Positions 14,601 to 26,900 of a DNA stretch of 64,000 nt are shown in pieces. A program made the translations under genes and the position numbers. This DNA comes from Dromaius novaehollandiae (lineage: Eukaryota > Chordata > Aves > Casuariiformes > Dromaiidae): the NCBI RefSeq assembly GCF_036370855.1, contig NC_088132.1:64704841-64768840 (forward strand). Reading direction: 5' to 3'. The stretch's first letter is position 1. Each line of letters starts with the position of its first letter. Below the pieces are notes generated by a model, which was given only the letters and a program-made list of their open reading frames with translations, was not told where the DNA came from and made no database searches.

Positions 14601-17600
14601 CACACAGACAAGTTTTAGCCTTAGGATGGAAAGCTCCACAGTGTGAGGGTGCAAGCACAGTCTGGAGCCTGGAGTCAGGCACTCCCACACTGTCCCTGCT
14701 ACACCCTGCTGCTGAGGACCAAGACTGCATGAACTGGAACACTGCTATAGCCGGTCCAAAACATAAGGAAGGTGTGAATAACCATGGCCAGCCGTAATCC
14801 ATCTGACTAGAACTGTTCTCTTGCTCACTGGAAATAACAGAAAGTATCACTTACATGCACTTTTTTAAGAGTTCAACATCAGAAAAAATCCAAAATTACT
14901 TCTATATAACACAGACTTAAATTGGCTATTTGTATATATACATCGATAACAAATGAGGCTGAACCATGGCTTTGAGTCTTCAGAATGCCTTTTCTTACTG
15001 CTAATATCACTTCTGTCAGTCCATATTCAGGTTCAGCTGGTTGTTCTTCATATATGACTTTGTTTTGTCCAAATACTGGATTACCTTGGCAATGGAGGAC
15101 TTACTTTTTTTGGAATGCTTACTATTGTCCATACTACTCATGAAAATCTTTGTGGTCAAATAAGAAAAAGATAATCCCACTCATTCTGACCTCTTCCACC
15201 CCTTTTTCAGCATCTTTTGCTATTTCTAGTTAGACCTTCTTGTCCACTATCTGAAAGTTTTGCCTCAAGCATTTGTCCAAAGACACATCTATACAGTGGG
15301 TTTGTGTATACAGTGTCACTCCACAGACTTTTTAGCATGCTAAAGACACAGGCAGCTCATGCATGTGGCATAAGTGACTGCAGTGAGCTCTCACACCTTC
15401 AGCTCATCTTAGCTACCACTCTGAGTCAGCACTTCCTTGCAGTGAGCTGCAATTTCTATTACTCATTCTAACCTAAGCATTTTTGCTGTTTTATTAGTTT
15501 CACCCTTTTCAGTATTTTTGCTTTATTTCTATTCTCTGTTATTTCATATTTACTGTCTTTGATTTACAAGCCTTTACATTTTTCTGCCCTCACTATACCT
15601 CTCTGACTTTTGGACTTGTTCCTCCAGTGAGGGTCAGACCCCTTTATTCTGACAGGATTCTCTGTCAAGCTTATTCACACGGGAAGTAGGCAGCTATCCC
15701 CATCTCTGTAACCTCTTCCAAGAATCACATTTTTCCTGAACTGCTGATGCTCGTATTTACAGCCCTGCAGATCCTGACTTAATTTTGCAAGACCTTGTCC
15801 TGAGTCTCATACTTTAGCAACCTTTACAGCATCTCTAGAAATATTTCTACTCCTACAGTCAAGCAGCTGCCTAAAAACCTTTGCCAATCATTGAATGTTC
15901 TTCAAGCAGTATTGCCCATATCCATATTCCTAAGATATCCCTTTCCTCCTGGTGTTGAAAGAACAGAGTGTGAAGGCAAGCTTCACCTTCTTAGATCCCA
16001 GCTGTGGAGGGCAGGAGCTTTGACTGGCTTACAGATTGCACTGTCAATGAGCAGATGGACATCTGAAAGAATTTCCAGTTCCTGATAATTAATTTCCCTT
16101 TATTCATGACTCATTTATTTAGTGAATTCAATACACTAGTTTATCTGATATAATGCCTAATTCAATACACAGATTAAAATGCAGATTTGCAAGAACACTT
16201 TAAAAATGGCAAGGATTTTGAATTTACCTCTGTATTTGAAACTGTTGAAATTACTGGTATTTCTATTACCTATATATCAGTACTGTATACTGTAGTGCAT
16301 CTATAGTATAATATACAGCAATATATTGTGCATCAGAAGGGAAGAATACAATGCAGTATATCAAACTAAACTGAGACAGTCTTTCAGAAAATCATCCATG
16401 CACAGGAAAGGCACTTCACAGCATACTTGTCCTGACTCTCTCAAACGGAAACTGTAATGCTGTTCACCTGTTTTTACCTGCTTGCACCAGAAAATGTCTT
16501 TAACGATGTCCTATGAGAAAAGTTAGATTCTTTGTGTGTTATAGAAAGTACAGTCTGTTTTAAAAGACCACAGCCCAGACAATTTATTTGCTATTCCAAG
16601 CTACAAGACAACGGGCAGAGTGCAAACAATTAGAGTTCCTATGGACCCTGCTGTTTATGCCAGCAGAGGTTTCGGCCCAGTGTCTATCACCACAGTTGCA
16701 AGTTTCACCTTCACCAACAAGATTCAGAATGAGGCATTTATTGTTAGAGAAGGTGCTGACACAGAACCAGAAGTCACTGGAACATGAACAACTCCCCTGT
16801 CAGATTAAAACCTAGGTTTCACAAGAACAAAAACAAAACATAACCCACTGGGTGATGTAACATAATTGCCCAAAACTTTCAGTCCTGCCTATGAAAGATT
16901 TATATGAACCACATTTGGGGTAGATGGTAATCATTTGCGAGGGCAGTGGCTACCCCACAATCCAGCCACAGGTGCAGTCAGTGCTGGTGAAAAATACAGG
17001 ACTGATTTGTGCCTGCTGTCTGATTCTGGAGGGAAATGGGATTCAGCTTGTCCATGAGACTATCTCTACACTTTTGAGGTATCTTCATGCATCTAGAGTT
17101 TGCTGAAGGTTCTGCAGAGACTGTGTACATAGGCAAGCATGCTGTCATCACTTTCCAAACCTACAGAAAATCTTTGGGAAAGCCAAACATCTTAGGAGAA
17201 GAGCTCTCACAATACTGAATACAGCAACTCAGTTGCTTCTGTATTAATGATAATTTCTGTGAATACATAAAAATTAAGTACAATCACAAAAAATGTTTTG
17301 TTCTTCTGTGCAGCTACAGCTATGTGGAAATCATTTCACACTAGGGCCATAAATTGCCTGTGAAATACAAAAGAGTTCTTGAAGAATTACAATGCATGTC
17401 ACATGTGTGTAAGCGAGGCCTGATACAAGATCAGATTTGAAGGGGTTTTTTGTTGTTGTTCTACCAGTTCTGGAAATAAATCAGGAATTGCTTCAGGCTA
17501 TCAGATTTCGGAATGAGAATGTCACAAGAAGCTGTCTGTTGGCTGGGGGGAGGGGGGAGAGTTGAGCGTCTACTGCTGAGAATGCCAATTTAGCAGCAGA

Positions 17601-19079
17601 ACTCTAGAGATCTCACAGGAGACAGAAGATATGCTGAAACATGAGAGGAAAAACATACATTCTTTTTGCTGACTCTCTAGCTGGAGTCCGGTTCCACTTA
17701 AGCTTCTGTTGCCAAACACAGATGATTTTTTCTTGGAGGCTGCTGAAGCAGAGACATACAGACTGAAAATCTGTTAATTACACATTATTCTCAAAATACA
17801 ATCCGACATGAATGTAAGCACAAGCACACCTGGCAGCATAATCTGAAGGGAGAACAAAAAGTGTAAAAAAATTGGATGATGAAGTAATTTTTTTCATAAT
17901 AAATAAACTGTGAAACTTACTCCTCAGATGTCACCTCATCCAACACTTTAAGAAGGGTTTGAACAACCAAAAGTCTATAAGGGAAGACAGAAAGGACTGG
18001 GTCTACTAAGTGCGAGGCCACCAATGGGAAAAATAAGGTTGCTAGAAAGACGGTCAATTGTGAATGGGGACATGAAGTAATCAGTTTAAACTGCAGTACA
18101 GGAATTTTAGAAAAGACATTAAGAAAAACTTTTCAATAATATGGTTAGAAAACACTCTAACAGGTTGCCTGGGGAAAGGGAAGAATCTTTAACACTGAAT
18201 ATTTTTAGGAATATAGGTTAGATACATCAGAATACATACCTATCAGAAATAAGCTAAGGATAGCTGATTCTGTCATGAGGGAAATGGAGGTACTACATGA
18301 CCTCTGAAGTGGCCATCCAGCCTCGCATTCTGATGTACTGAATATACAACATTCTCAGGTATATTGATATGGCAGCAATGTAGCAGCAACGATAAGATTA
18401 ACAATATTGTTAGTAGCAACAATATTTGGGGGGGAGGGGGATTAAACCTGTTCATAAACTAAACCAAACACAATCAGAGACTGGCACTAAACATAAAGTG
18501 TGAGAAGGTTATTTTCCACCACCTTTTTCCAAAGTTCATAATCTATTCTCATTAGCAGCTCAATGCTGGCCAGCATGTGAAACAGGACAGTGGACTAGAT
18601 GCTCCATTTGTCTGAGCCACTCTACATATTCCTCTGAAGATGTATACTGAACTGAAAACATAATATAGCTCACATCCCACTCAAGCCCAAAGACAACATA
18701 AGCAGTACATGGGCAAAGGCCTAATCCAAAGGCGTAGGGCAGGAGGCAACTCAGGCATGCATCCAGCAATTTGTGATGCATTCCTAAATAGAAATTACCT
18801 ACTTTGGCACTCTTACCACGAGGTGAGTTTGCGGACATGGCACTTAAACATGTCCCTTCTTATCTGAGAATTGGAAAAATTTAACCTGGAATCAGGAGGA
18901 TATCTTAAGAGCACACTCCTGCGACCCGTTTACAAAAGCCATTTTTTGGGACCACTCGATTAAGAAGCGCACAAGGAGAGACCTGGAGGGAACTTCTGGG
19001 GAAACCAGGCGCTTCCCTAGGCCCGATCACATGAACGATCTGCATTAAGGACCATTTCCTAGCAACGCGGCCTCCCACA
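11651..19079. other. Upstream non-coding region, right part
   Basis: No gene recognised. The stretch holds purine-rich tracts on the + strand (about 13,160-13,330, and 10,945-11,085 just outside), a short (G)-rich tract near 18,426, and ordinary AT-rich DNA. The longest frame, on the minus strand at 13,103-13,480, is only the Ser/Leu/Phe-rich shadow of a purine tract. Composition shifts to very GC-rich from about 19,080, where the IL6ST promoter island begins. Confidence 0.6.
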
Positions 19080-19480
19080 GACACCTTTCCTAGGGACTGC
19101 TCTTGATAACCCCGCTGCCTCTGATAAGAGCGCGCTCCAGCCTCCCGCAGTCCCGGGGGCGCCTGGCGAAACCAGCGCCGGGCTGCTCGCTCCCGCGGCC
19201 GGCCCGGCACGACGCCGCCGCCGGCTAACGGCCGCCAGAAGCCTCCGGAGGCCGCGGCGGCGGCGCCGCTCGGGGCGAGCCCGCCTCAGCTGGGGCCGCC
19301 GCGGCCGGGGAGGGGAGCGGGAGGGGGAGGCAGCGCTCCCGCCCCCGCGTATGCCCGCACGGCCTGGAACACACCTGGGGCGACCCCCGCCGCGGGGCCG
19401 CTGCGCAGAGCGGCCGCGGCCCGGCCCGGCCTTCACCCTCTTCCCGCCCCCGGCGCCCGCCAGGTGGAGAAGCGGCGGGC

Positions 19481-19517
19481 GGGGGAGGGGGAGGGGGAGG
19501 GGGAGGGGGAGGGGGAG
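19481..19517 (+). repeat. (GGGGGA)n G-rich hexamer array
   Basis: Runs of four or five G separated by single A repeat about six times without interruption just upstream of the core promoter. Four or more G-runs with one-base loops are the textbook form of a very stable potential G-quadruplex on the + strand (C-rich i-motif on the other). The motif is direct sequence observation; promoter function is inference. Confidence 0.9.
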
Positions 19518-19583
19518 CTGGACCCACCCCCGCCGCGGCCGCGCGAGCCCCTCGCGCCCCGCGTCCTGGCATCGAGGGGCGCG

Positions 19584-19592
19584 TTCCGGGAA
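19584..19592. promoter_or_regulatory. STAT-binding palindrome TTCCGGGAA
   Basis: The sequence TTCCGGGAA is a perfect TTC-N3-GAA palindrome, the preferred site of STAT3 and STAT5-type dimers. It lies about 170 bases upstream of the TTATTTA element. The human gp130 promoter is reported to be STAT-responsive, so this is a plausible positive feedback site through which gp130 signalling raises its own receptor. Occupancy cannot be judged from sequence. Confidence 0.6.
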
Positions 19593-19616
19593 GCTCCGCC
19601 CCCCGCCCCCCGCCGG

Positions 19617-19642
19617 CGACGTCAGGCTCCCCGCGCGCCAAT
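19617..19642 (+). promoter_or_regulatory. CRE-like site and CCAAT box
   Basis: CGACGTCA (19617-19624) is one base from the full cAMP-response element TGACGTCA. CCAAT follows at 19638-19642 and runs into GGCGGC. The pair sits about 115 bases upstream of the TTATTTA element, a usual distance for CREB/ATF and NF-Y sites in GC-rich promoters. Confidence 0.5.
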
Positions 19643-19727
19643 GGCGGCGCGGGCGGCGGAGGGAAGGGCGTGGGGGAGGGGGCGCGGGTGACCGGGCGTC
19701 GGGCTGCGCGTGCGGGGCGGCGGCGCG

Positions 19728-19809
19728 ATGGCGCGGCGCGGCGCGGCGCGGCCGTTATTTAGGGGGGCGTCGCGAGGCGGGAGGCGCCGTGAGGCGGCAG
19801 CGGCAGCAG
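19728..19809 (+). other. IL6ST: IL6ST exon 1 (5' UTR); left limit uncertain
   Basis: The right end is well supported: ggcagcggcagcag is followed by gtaagg, a near-perfect splice donor, in the middle of the CpG island and upstream of the coding exons. The left limit is not visible. It is drawn here at an ATG (19728-19730) in a strong context (G at -3, G at +4) that is in frame with the main start codon after splicing. Starts further upstream, or near 19,785 if TTATTTA is a TATA box, are equally possible. Extra non-coding exons in intron 1, as seen in some mammalian transcripts, cannot be excluded. Confidence 0.6.
19755..19761 (+). promoter_or_regulatory. TATA-like element TTATTTA
   Basis: TTATTTA is the only AT-rich heptamer in several hundred GC-rich bases. 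If it acts as a TATA box, transcription would start near 19,785, leaving a first exon of only about 25 bases. It could equally be incidental, with dispersed starts upstream as is usual for CpG islands. Confidence 0.35.
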
Positions 19810-19815
19810 GTAAGG

Positions 19816-19845
19816 CCCGGCCCGGCCCGGCCCGGCCCGGCCCGG
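19816..19845 (+). repeat. (CCCGG)6 array beside the exon 1 donor
   Basis: Six perfect CCCGG pentamers begin six bases after the first intronic base of the exon 1 donor. They are rich in CpG, can fold on themselves, and lie within the U1 snRNA neighbourhood. The repeat number is likely variable between individuals and error-prone in assemblies. Confidence 0.95.
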
Positions 19846-20857
19846 GCGCCTCGCGGCCGAGGCGGTTTTTTTCCCCTGCTGTCCGGCCCTCTTCAGCCCC
19901 GCCGCGGCCTCTGCGCGAGGGGGGACCCGCCGCGGGTGGGGCGGGCGGAGGAGGAGGAGGGGGGCGCCGAGGCCCGTTTCCCCGCTCCGGTCGGGCTCGG
20001 CCGGGCCGCGCGGCGCGGGCGGGCGGGGCGGGTGGGCGCGCAGCCAGGGCTGCAGGGGAGGGGAGGGGAGGGGAGGGCGGCAGCAGCCCTGCTCTGCTCC
20101 CCGCGCCGGGCCCTCGCCTCCCGCCGTGGCGGCGGCGCCGGGCTGCGGCCTTCGCCGGTAGCCTCCCCGAGCGGGTCCCGGCGGAGGCGGGTGCCCGCCG
20201 CCCTCCCGCCGCGGCCGCTCGCCTGTCGCCGGCGGCGAGGCAATATGGCCTCGCGCGCTGCCGGACCGTTGTGGGCCTCCCCGCCGGGGGGACCGGGGAG
20301 CTTCGCTCCGTCGTCTGCCGGGTCGGTTTGCTCGGCCACGCTCGCGCTGCCCGGTGTGCCCCGTCTGCTGTGCTGCGGCGGGCTCGGCTGCCTCACTGAA
20401 ATGGCACGGAGGGCAAGACTGTCGGGTTGGTTGGTTGTTTTATGGGGTTTTTCTTTTGGTAGAGTAGTTTTTAATGCTGACAGTTGTAACTAATCAAGAT
20501 GTCGTGTGCCTCGCTGGGCTCGTGGCTTTCAGACTTTTTAAACAGTCTAATAAGTTTGAGCATGTTATAGGCAGGCATTTTCTTACTTATTGAAAAGTGT
20601 TGTTTTATTGTCTTCATTAGAACTAGTCTACTGATATCTCCTGGCCTGCAGACCAGAAGCTAGAAAACTGCTGATCTTTGGAGAGAAATGTCTCTGGCTT
20701 TACACCTGGTCAAACTACCAGAGGATTTCCTGTGGCGTTAGGGGTGCGGAGTGTGCAGCACGGGTCACCTGCACCTTCTGGGCTCTACTAGGTCTTACAC
20801 TGGATTGCTGACACCCTTCCTAAAGAAAACTGGTGTCAATATGTCCAGTATGTCCAC

Positions 20858-20952
20858 ATGATGAAACTGAGGCACAAAGAAAAGCGGTTTGCCAAGCATG
20901 CTGGTAGTGGAGCTGAAAATCAATCCCAGTCTCAGAGCTTTCATCCTTGTTT
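20858..20952 (-). repeat. MIR-like SINE fragment
   Basis: The segment reads gatgaaactgaggcacaaag, then gtttgccaagcatgctggta and gtggagctgaaaatcaatcc, followed by gagctttcatcct. This tracks, in order and spacing, the reverse complement of the conserved MIR body (aaactgaggcacagagagg ... acttgcccaaggtcacacagc ... agtggcagagctgggatt). MIR copies are ancient and predate the amniote radiation; they are sparse in birds. Called from memory of the consensus. Confidence 0.6.
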
Positions 20953-23900
20953 TAGGCTGGCTAGGTGACTGCCAGCTGGTGGCTTGTTGCCACTTCTAAG
21001 GCCTCTTTGAAAGAGGAATGTGGTAATAGAATTATGTGAAGGTATAATTTTATCCTTAGTGATCTGTACTGTTACTGAGGGGAAAAAATAGGGCTTTGCA
21101 AACTGGAGGTAAAACACACTTGGGGGTTATAAATGAAAAAAGGATGGAAGAAAAATTCATATAACACAAAAATTAATTATACATGTCTCCAAATAGCTGC
21201 TCCTCTCAGAGGAAGAATGATGCATAAAATACCATCTGCTAAAAGCACATAACTTCTGTATCCAACAATCTTATAATCTGTATGTTGGTGCATCATAATG
21301 GGAAAGTGGGAAAGGATGATGAAGTGAGATCGCTTCGTAGAAGTAAAGCACTAAGAATATTACTTTGATTTTTGTTTGCATGTCTGAAAACATGTTCTCT
21401 TTTGGGAAAGCTCGTAGATTAATGTTTTTGTAAGAACATATATGCACATCTAGGAACCTCTCCAAAAAAATGGAGACCCACTGTCTCCCAAGCTGTTTCA
21501 CTGGAGGATTAGTACTAACACAGCTGTAGGAAAAGAAATAAACCTCTTGGCAATGTTTCCATTTTCCTGCTGATATGAGTATTAGCAAGAACTGTCTGAA
21601 TTAGAGAACTGGCACTGGTGATTGTTGATCTTGAAGGTTTGACTTCAAGGTGAGAACATTGAATAAGACCTTATTTTGTGTAGCTTTAGTTGCTTTTTAT
21701 ACTAGAGATATTATTTGTTAGCTGCAAAAAAAATCTGAAGTATTTCAGAGAAACTGGTCTGCAGTTTAAGAAGATAACAAGAATAGAAACTTGATTATTG
21801 TAAGCCAAAACTTAGTGTCTTGGAAGTATCTTGATCTGTTTAATCACTGCCCCTTTGTTTTGGGCTTTATTTTGGTTTTGTTTTGCTTGTTATTCTGGTG
21901 AGTGCTGTAGTAAAGCCCAAAAGGAAAGGAGAAGCTTCCACCTAGAGCTAATGAAATAAGTAATGTACAGAACTGACTCTCCCTGCTTGGTGAAAGGGAG
22001 GGGGAGGATTACTTGGTATTGTTTGTGTTTAGTTATTTTCAATATGAAAATGAATTTCAGAATATTTTGTGGAGATGGATCACTTTCAAGTGATTCTCTT
22101 TGAAGAAGTGTTTAGAGGTTTTTTGAGCTGCTTAAATACTTCCAAGAAGGAAGCAAGCTTGGAGGAAGGAAGGATGCTTGCTGATGAAAAATTCTTAATT
22201 AGAAAGCAGTTATTGCTTACATAATCAAAATCACTTGAGGATAGTTACAACTTTTAGATCAGCTTTAAGTACTGTCAGGCTTGTTATGAAACCTTAGACA
22301 GTAGCTGTTGTGCACAGTGTTGCTTGTATGTACAGTTTCCTTGCTCTGTCTACCTGAGCTATATGGACTCTGTGTGAGAGGTTACTGCTTGAAGCGCTAA
22401 ATCTTTTTGAGGAACTCCTGAAAATCTGTGCCAGTACTCTTTGGGCTTTTGACTGATGTGGAAATGAGCTTTACTAGGTTTAACCCCTTCCTGTGGTGAT
22501 CCTGCTGTTATCTATGCTCTCTGGCTTGGGAGATGGCTTTGGGGAAAATGGAGCTTTGGCTGCAGTCTCTGAAACTGAAGCTGTTGTTTGTAGGTCACTT
22601 GGGCAGTAATGGATTAGCTGTGTCCTCACACCTCTGAAGTGAAGAGGTGGTGATTCATCATATGATATATACCTGTATTAATTTGGGGATTGTTGTCTTG
22701 TTTGTTTAAAACAAGATTAAAATTGTATGTAAGGAATTTGCCATTGTTGCTCAGAATAAGTAGTGATATCCCTTTTGCATGAGAGGCTGATGTTTCTTTA
22801 AAAACTTTGTTCTTAACAGATTAGTTGTGTTCCTTTTAAAAAAAAAATAAAAATTGTTGCTACTTTATGCATGTACTGCTTGATTTTATGAGAGTTATTA
22901 GGTTTTCCTAGAACACTGCCTGAAGCATCTGTGTAAAGATTCAGGCCTAAATGGTTATTGCTTTCCTTTTGAGATGGTAGCAGGATATGAAGAATAATAG
23001 AAGTCCCATATGATCTAGAGATTAAATAAAGTGATCTTGCAACATGAGTTTCACATATCTGTCTTTACTGAAGTAATCTCAGCATTTTAACAGGTGTTTA
23101 TTCCTCTTTAAGATAACTTACCTCTTGTGAGTTCAGGACTGTCACCAGTTGTAGTTCTAAACTGATAGTGTTGTTTTTACTGGGTAGCATTTTGACAGAC
23201 TTTGATCTCTAGCCACTTTGGCAGCCTTAACTATGAAAATAACCTGACAAGCTTCTAACCAGTCCCTGCCCTTTCTCCCTCTGCCCCTAACTTTTATCCT
23301 TTTCCCCTCACTTCACATTGTACCTAACTGGATTTAGCTAGGGAAAAACCATTTTGCTTAGTGGTGCACAACTACTACATGGTCTAGATAAACCAGTTCA
23401 TTTGCCTTGTTAGTGGATGGTAGGGATTTGGCAGCTGTGTGTGTGTGGGAGGGGGGTCATTGGTTTTTTGTTTTTGTTTAAGCTTCTGAGCTGGCCAGCT
23501 TATTCAACTGTATTTCAGCATTGGGAATTTCCATGTTAGATTCCTAGTAAACTGCACCACCATAAAAAAGGAAGCTGCTTTTTTTTGGCTGTACTGCCCA
23601 GTTGTTGAAAATACAGTGTGAGTTTTCTGTTGTCTAGACTTGATCTTAATTTGACTTAAGAATTGGTTAATGGTGAATTGTTGGCATTTAGCAGCATCTC
23701 TTTTGAATGAGGACATGAACTTTGAAACTTTGATACAACTTATATTCAGGTTTCTGCAGCTTTCAAGTTTTTATTTAATCAGAGTAGTAAACATGAGCCT
23801 CAATAGAAAACTCTCCTTCCTTACTCTAAGGTGAAGTGTGGCTGCTTGTTCTGTTTATTAGCCCTGCCATACTTTTTTATAACTTTCATCTAGACAAGAT

Positions 23901-26900
23901 GGATGAAAGTGTTTAGTGTAACACTGATTCTTAAACAAAATTTAGTTCTAGTTCAGAAAGAACTAAACTTGTAAAAACCAGGGAGACTAACATCTTTTTT
24001 TAAAAGAGCGCACCTTAGAACAGACTGTCAATAGCCTCTTTGTGGGTTCAGAACTGTGTGGCTTCAATCTTGTGACTGAATGGATCAGCAGGGGAAATAA
24101 TGAAATACATGAAAACAGTCTAAAAGCAGAGATAGGCTAACTGTGATGTAATTAGGAAGCTACAGTCACAACTATTAGTTTCCTTAGTGTATGCAGGTGG
24201 GCTTTTTCAGCTAGTCTTCCAGTACAGGTGTTAGAGTGTGATTCTGAATTCTCTTGACCCTTCAGGAGTTAAGTTCAGTACAATGATACTGTAAATTGTG
24301 GAGAGTTTTTCTGCTCTCTCAAAATAGATAGTAAACTTTCCAGAGTGCATAGTAGAGAATTAGGCTTCAGTTTCTCGTGTGTAAATCAGATCCACACAGA
24401 ACAACTCACTGTTCTAGTCCAGCTCTGGAAAACAGTTGAAGTGTAGAGATGGCATTAATTTAAAAGTATGAAGTCATCTTATTTTGGTTTCTTATGCCAA
24501 ACCTTATATGGCAGTGACACTTCTTTAGCAAAAGAAGTGATAATTCTTCATTGTTTACTTCTGTTGAGTTTTTTGCATATTTAAGTGTTGGCTTTTATGT
24601 ACCTGCAAGTGATTCACAAAGTATATTCATTTTTTGTCTGATTAACCTGAGCCATATATAATTTTAGCACTAATAGTTTTTGAATAGTTTGATTGTTGAA
24701 TCTGAAATAAGTTGTTACCAAAAGGAAAACAATTACCTTGCTAATGATGCAATACTCACAAGATGGGTATGTCCACTAAGCTAATGTGGCACTAGTCATG
24801 GTATTAAATGCTTTTTCAATATGGCATTTTTCCTCATAGAAAATTCTTTGTGTGCTGCACTTTCTTCAGTGTGAAAACTGCATCTACTGCTGTTCAGCAG
24901 TTTTTGGCAATTAGTGGGAAAGTGGAGCTGCTTCTCTTTTCTGCCTTCACAGTTAGCTTCAGGGTTCTCAGGCGATTCGGATCTTTCCATAACTCAGTTG
25001 TTCAACTTAAGTAACTTAGTCTTCCTAAAACAATAAGTCTTAAGTTGTATGCTTGATATTTCACAAGCTTCTAGTAGCAAGCAGTCGGTATGTTAAATGT
25101 TTAGAGTAAGTCAAGGCACTGAAACAGTTTCCTAATCACTAACTGCACTCAGTGTGTGAGACCCAAACCAACAAAGAGTACTCCTCAGACTTTGGTCTCA
25201 TTCACCAAGTTATTCAAATTTGTGAAACCAGTTGGGATTTGAAAAAGCGGAAAGGCATGGGTGGGTGAGAACTTAGGTTTCAGATACTGAAAGACATTAC
25301 ATCTGTAGTAAGCAGAAATCAATTGGTTTAGTTCTCTTACTGTACACTTGTAATTATCAAAAAATTTTTTGCATTTAAATCTGTCTAATGGCTGTCATAT
25401 CCAGCACAGAAAGGATACTTTAATACTGGAAAAAATAGCAGAGGTTTTCTTAATTCTGGACTCCATATGAATAAAGTCTGATATTAAAAATTCTATTTAG
25501 TAGAAAAGTATTTGTAGGGACAAATATAAATGCATGCTAACCTAATTGTCAAGTTTTCTGATCAGCTGTATTTTTAATTTAAAATTACTATATTTCAGAT
25601 TTTGGTGGGTTTTGAATAATGGAAATGGATGGCTCTTAAGTGAAGTATGGATGCAAATAAAGATTCATGAAGTGATTCTAATGGCTCTCTTCAGTCCAAA
25701 TTGAAACAAACACATGTTGGTGACCCCTACAATAAGTCTATTATAAAGCTTTGAGATCAGGTTTCTTTTAGTTGTTGATTTGTAATTCTTGTGAAAAGAA
25801 ACTCATTACTGTGCTGCTCAGCTTGATTTGTAAAAACTAATGGCTTAGGATCCCTAATGCCTGAGGAATGGGGTTCCAGCTTGTTATTGATGTGTCAGTG
25901 CTTAATGATATCTATTCTAATCTGAGTGATCTATATGAAATTCCCACCTTGTGTCTTATCACTTTATTTGCAGGTAGTTTATTTTATAAAAATAATGACA
26001 TCATATTTGATGTCACTTTAAGTTGCCCTTTTTCTTTCCCTTTCCTAATAGTAAATGCTGCGCCTGAATTTTGCTTTGGAAGGGACACTGTGGAATTAGG
26101 CAATTCACTAAAGTTTAAACCTTCATTTGAATATGCATGTAATTAAAGTTTTCTTTTTTTCAATTTTAAACATCAGATTCTGACCCCTAATAAAAAATGG
26201 AAAACATTCTTTTCTAGGGGTAAAGCTCAGAATAGTTTCAATAGAAGGTTTGTCAGGTCAGTGAAGATGCAACTGCAGAAGCAGGATTTCCACAGAAGTC
26301 TCATCTTGGATCGTATTTAGTAAAGCTGGAAATTCTAGGCTTAGAGCCTAGCTATAAGAACAATTTTAAGTCTGCTATTTGAGAATAACAGCTGTTCACT
26401 AGTATGCCTGGTTTATAAAGAAGGTCACTTGCCTTTAGTAATTTTGGGCTGCTTTGCAAATGCAAGCTGAGAAATCCAGAAGAGATTTTGTGGCTTCAAA
26501 GCACCTGGAAAGGAGGCTGTCCTGTGATGCTTCAGTTTCTCCAAATCATCTTGTGGAATTCTCAAAACCAAGAATAAGTGAGCTCTGCTCTAACATAGAA
26601 ACAAAGAATATGATGTGTTAGTTTTCTAACTCTTGAGGAATTAAAAATTCTTTTGCAAGGCTTTGAAGAATTAGGTAATATTTTTTTTTCTATGGTATTC
26701 AATGATTCCTGATATAAAAGTATGTTGCTTCATAGTTCTTGGGTATATGTTAAATCACTCTTGTCAATGAGATGCTTGGTTTTGTGGTGAGTTGTTTTGA
26801 ACCTTACATAAGGGTTTCCAGTGCCTTTGAAAGCTAGTGAAGTATAGTAACCATAGTCAAATTCATAAGGTAGTAAACTTCATAGGGCTCTGGTTTAAAC

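Larger units (their letters stand above)
19080..20430 (+). promoter_or_regulatory. IL6ST: CpG-island promoter of IL6ST
   Basis: About 1.3 kb of very GC-rich, CpG-dense DNA sits in an otherwise AT-rich window, ending with the first splice donor of the gene near its centre (19,809/19,810). It contains repeated GC-box-like GGGCGG strings, a perfect TTCCGGGAA, a CGACGTCA CRE-like site, a CCAAT box and a TTATTTA element, in that order, over about 180 bases. Such islands usually give broad, near-constitutive transcription, which fits a receptor used by many tissues. Long frames on both strands here are by-products of high GC with few stop codons. Divergent antisense transcription toward lower coordinates is possible but not visible in sequence. 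Confidence 0.9.

Noticed and set aside
19351-20493. Long + frame of 380 codons, with overlapping frames on both strands across the promoter (19225-19641, 19710-20399, 19893-20396)
   Set aside because: They lie in the CpG island, are dominated by Arg, Gly, Pro and Ala, overlap in several frames on both strands, and run across the exon 1 donor. High GC removes stop codons, so length carries no weight here.
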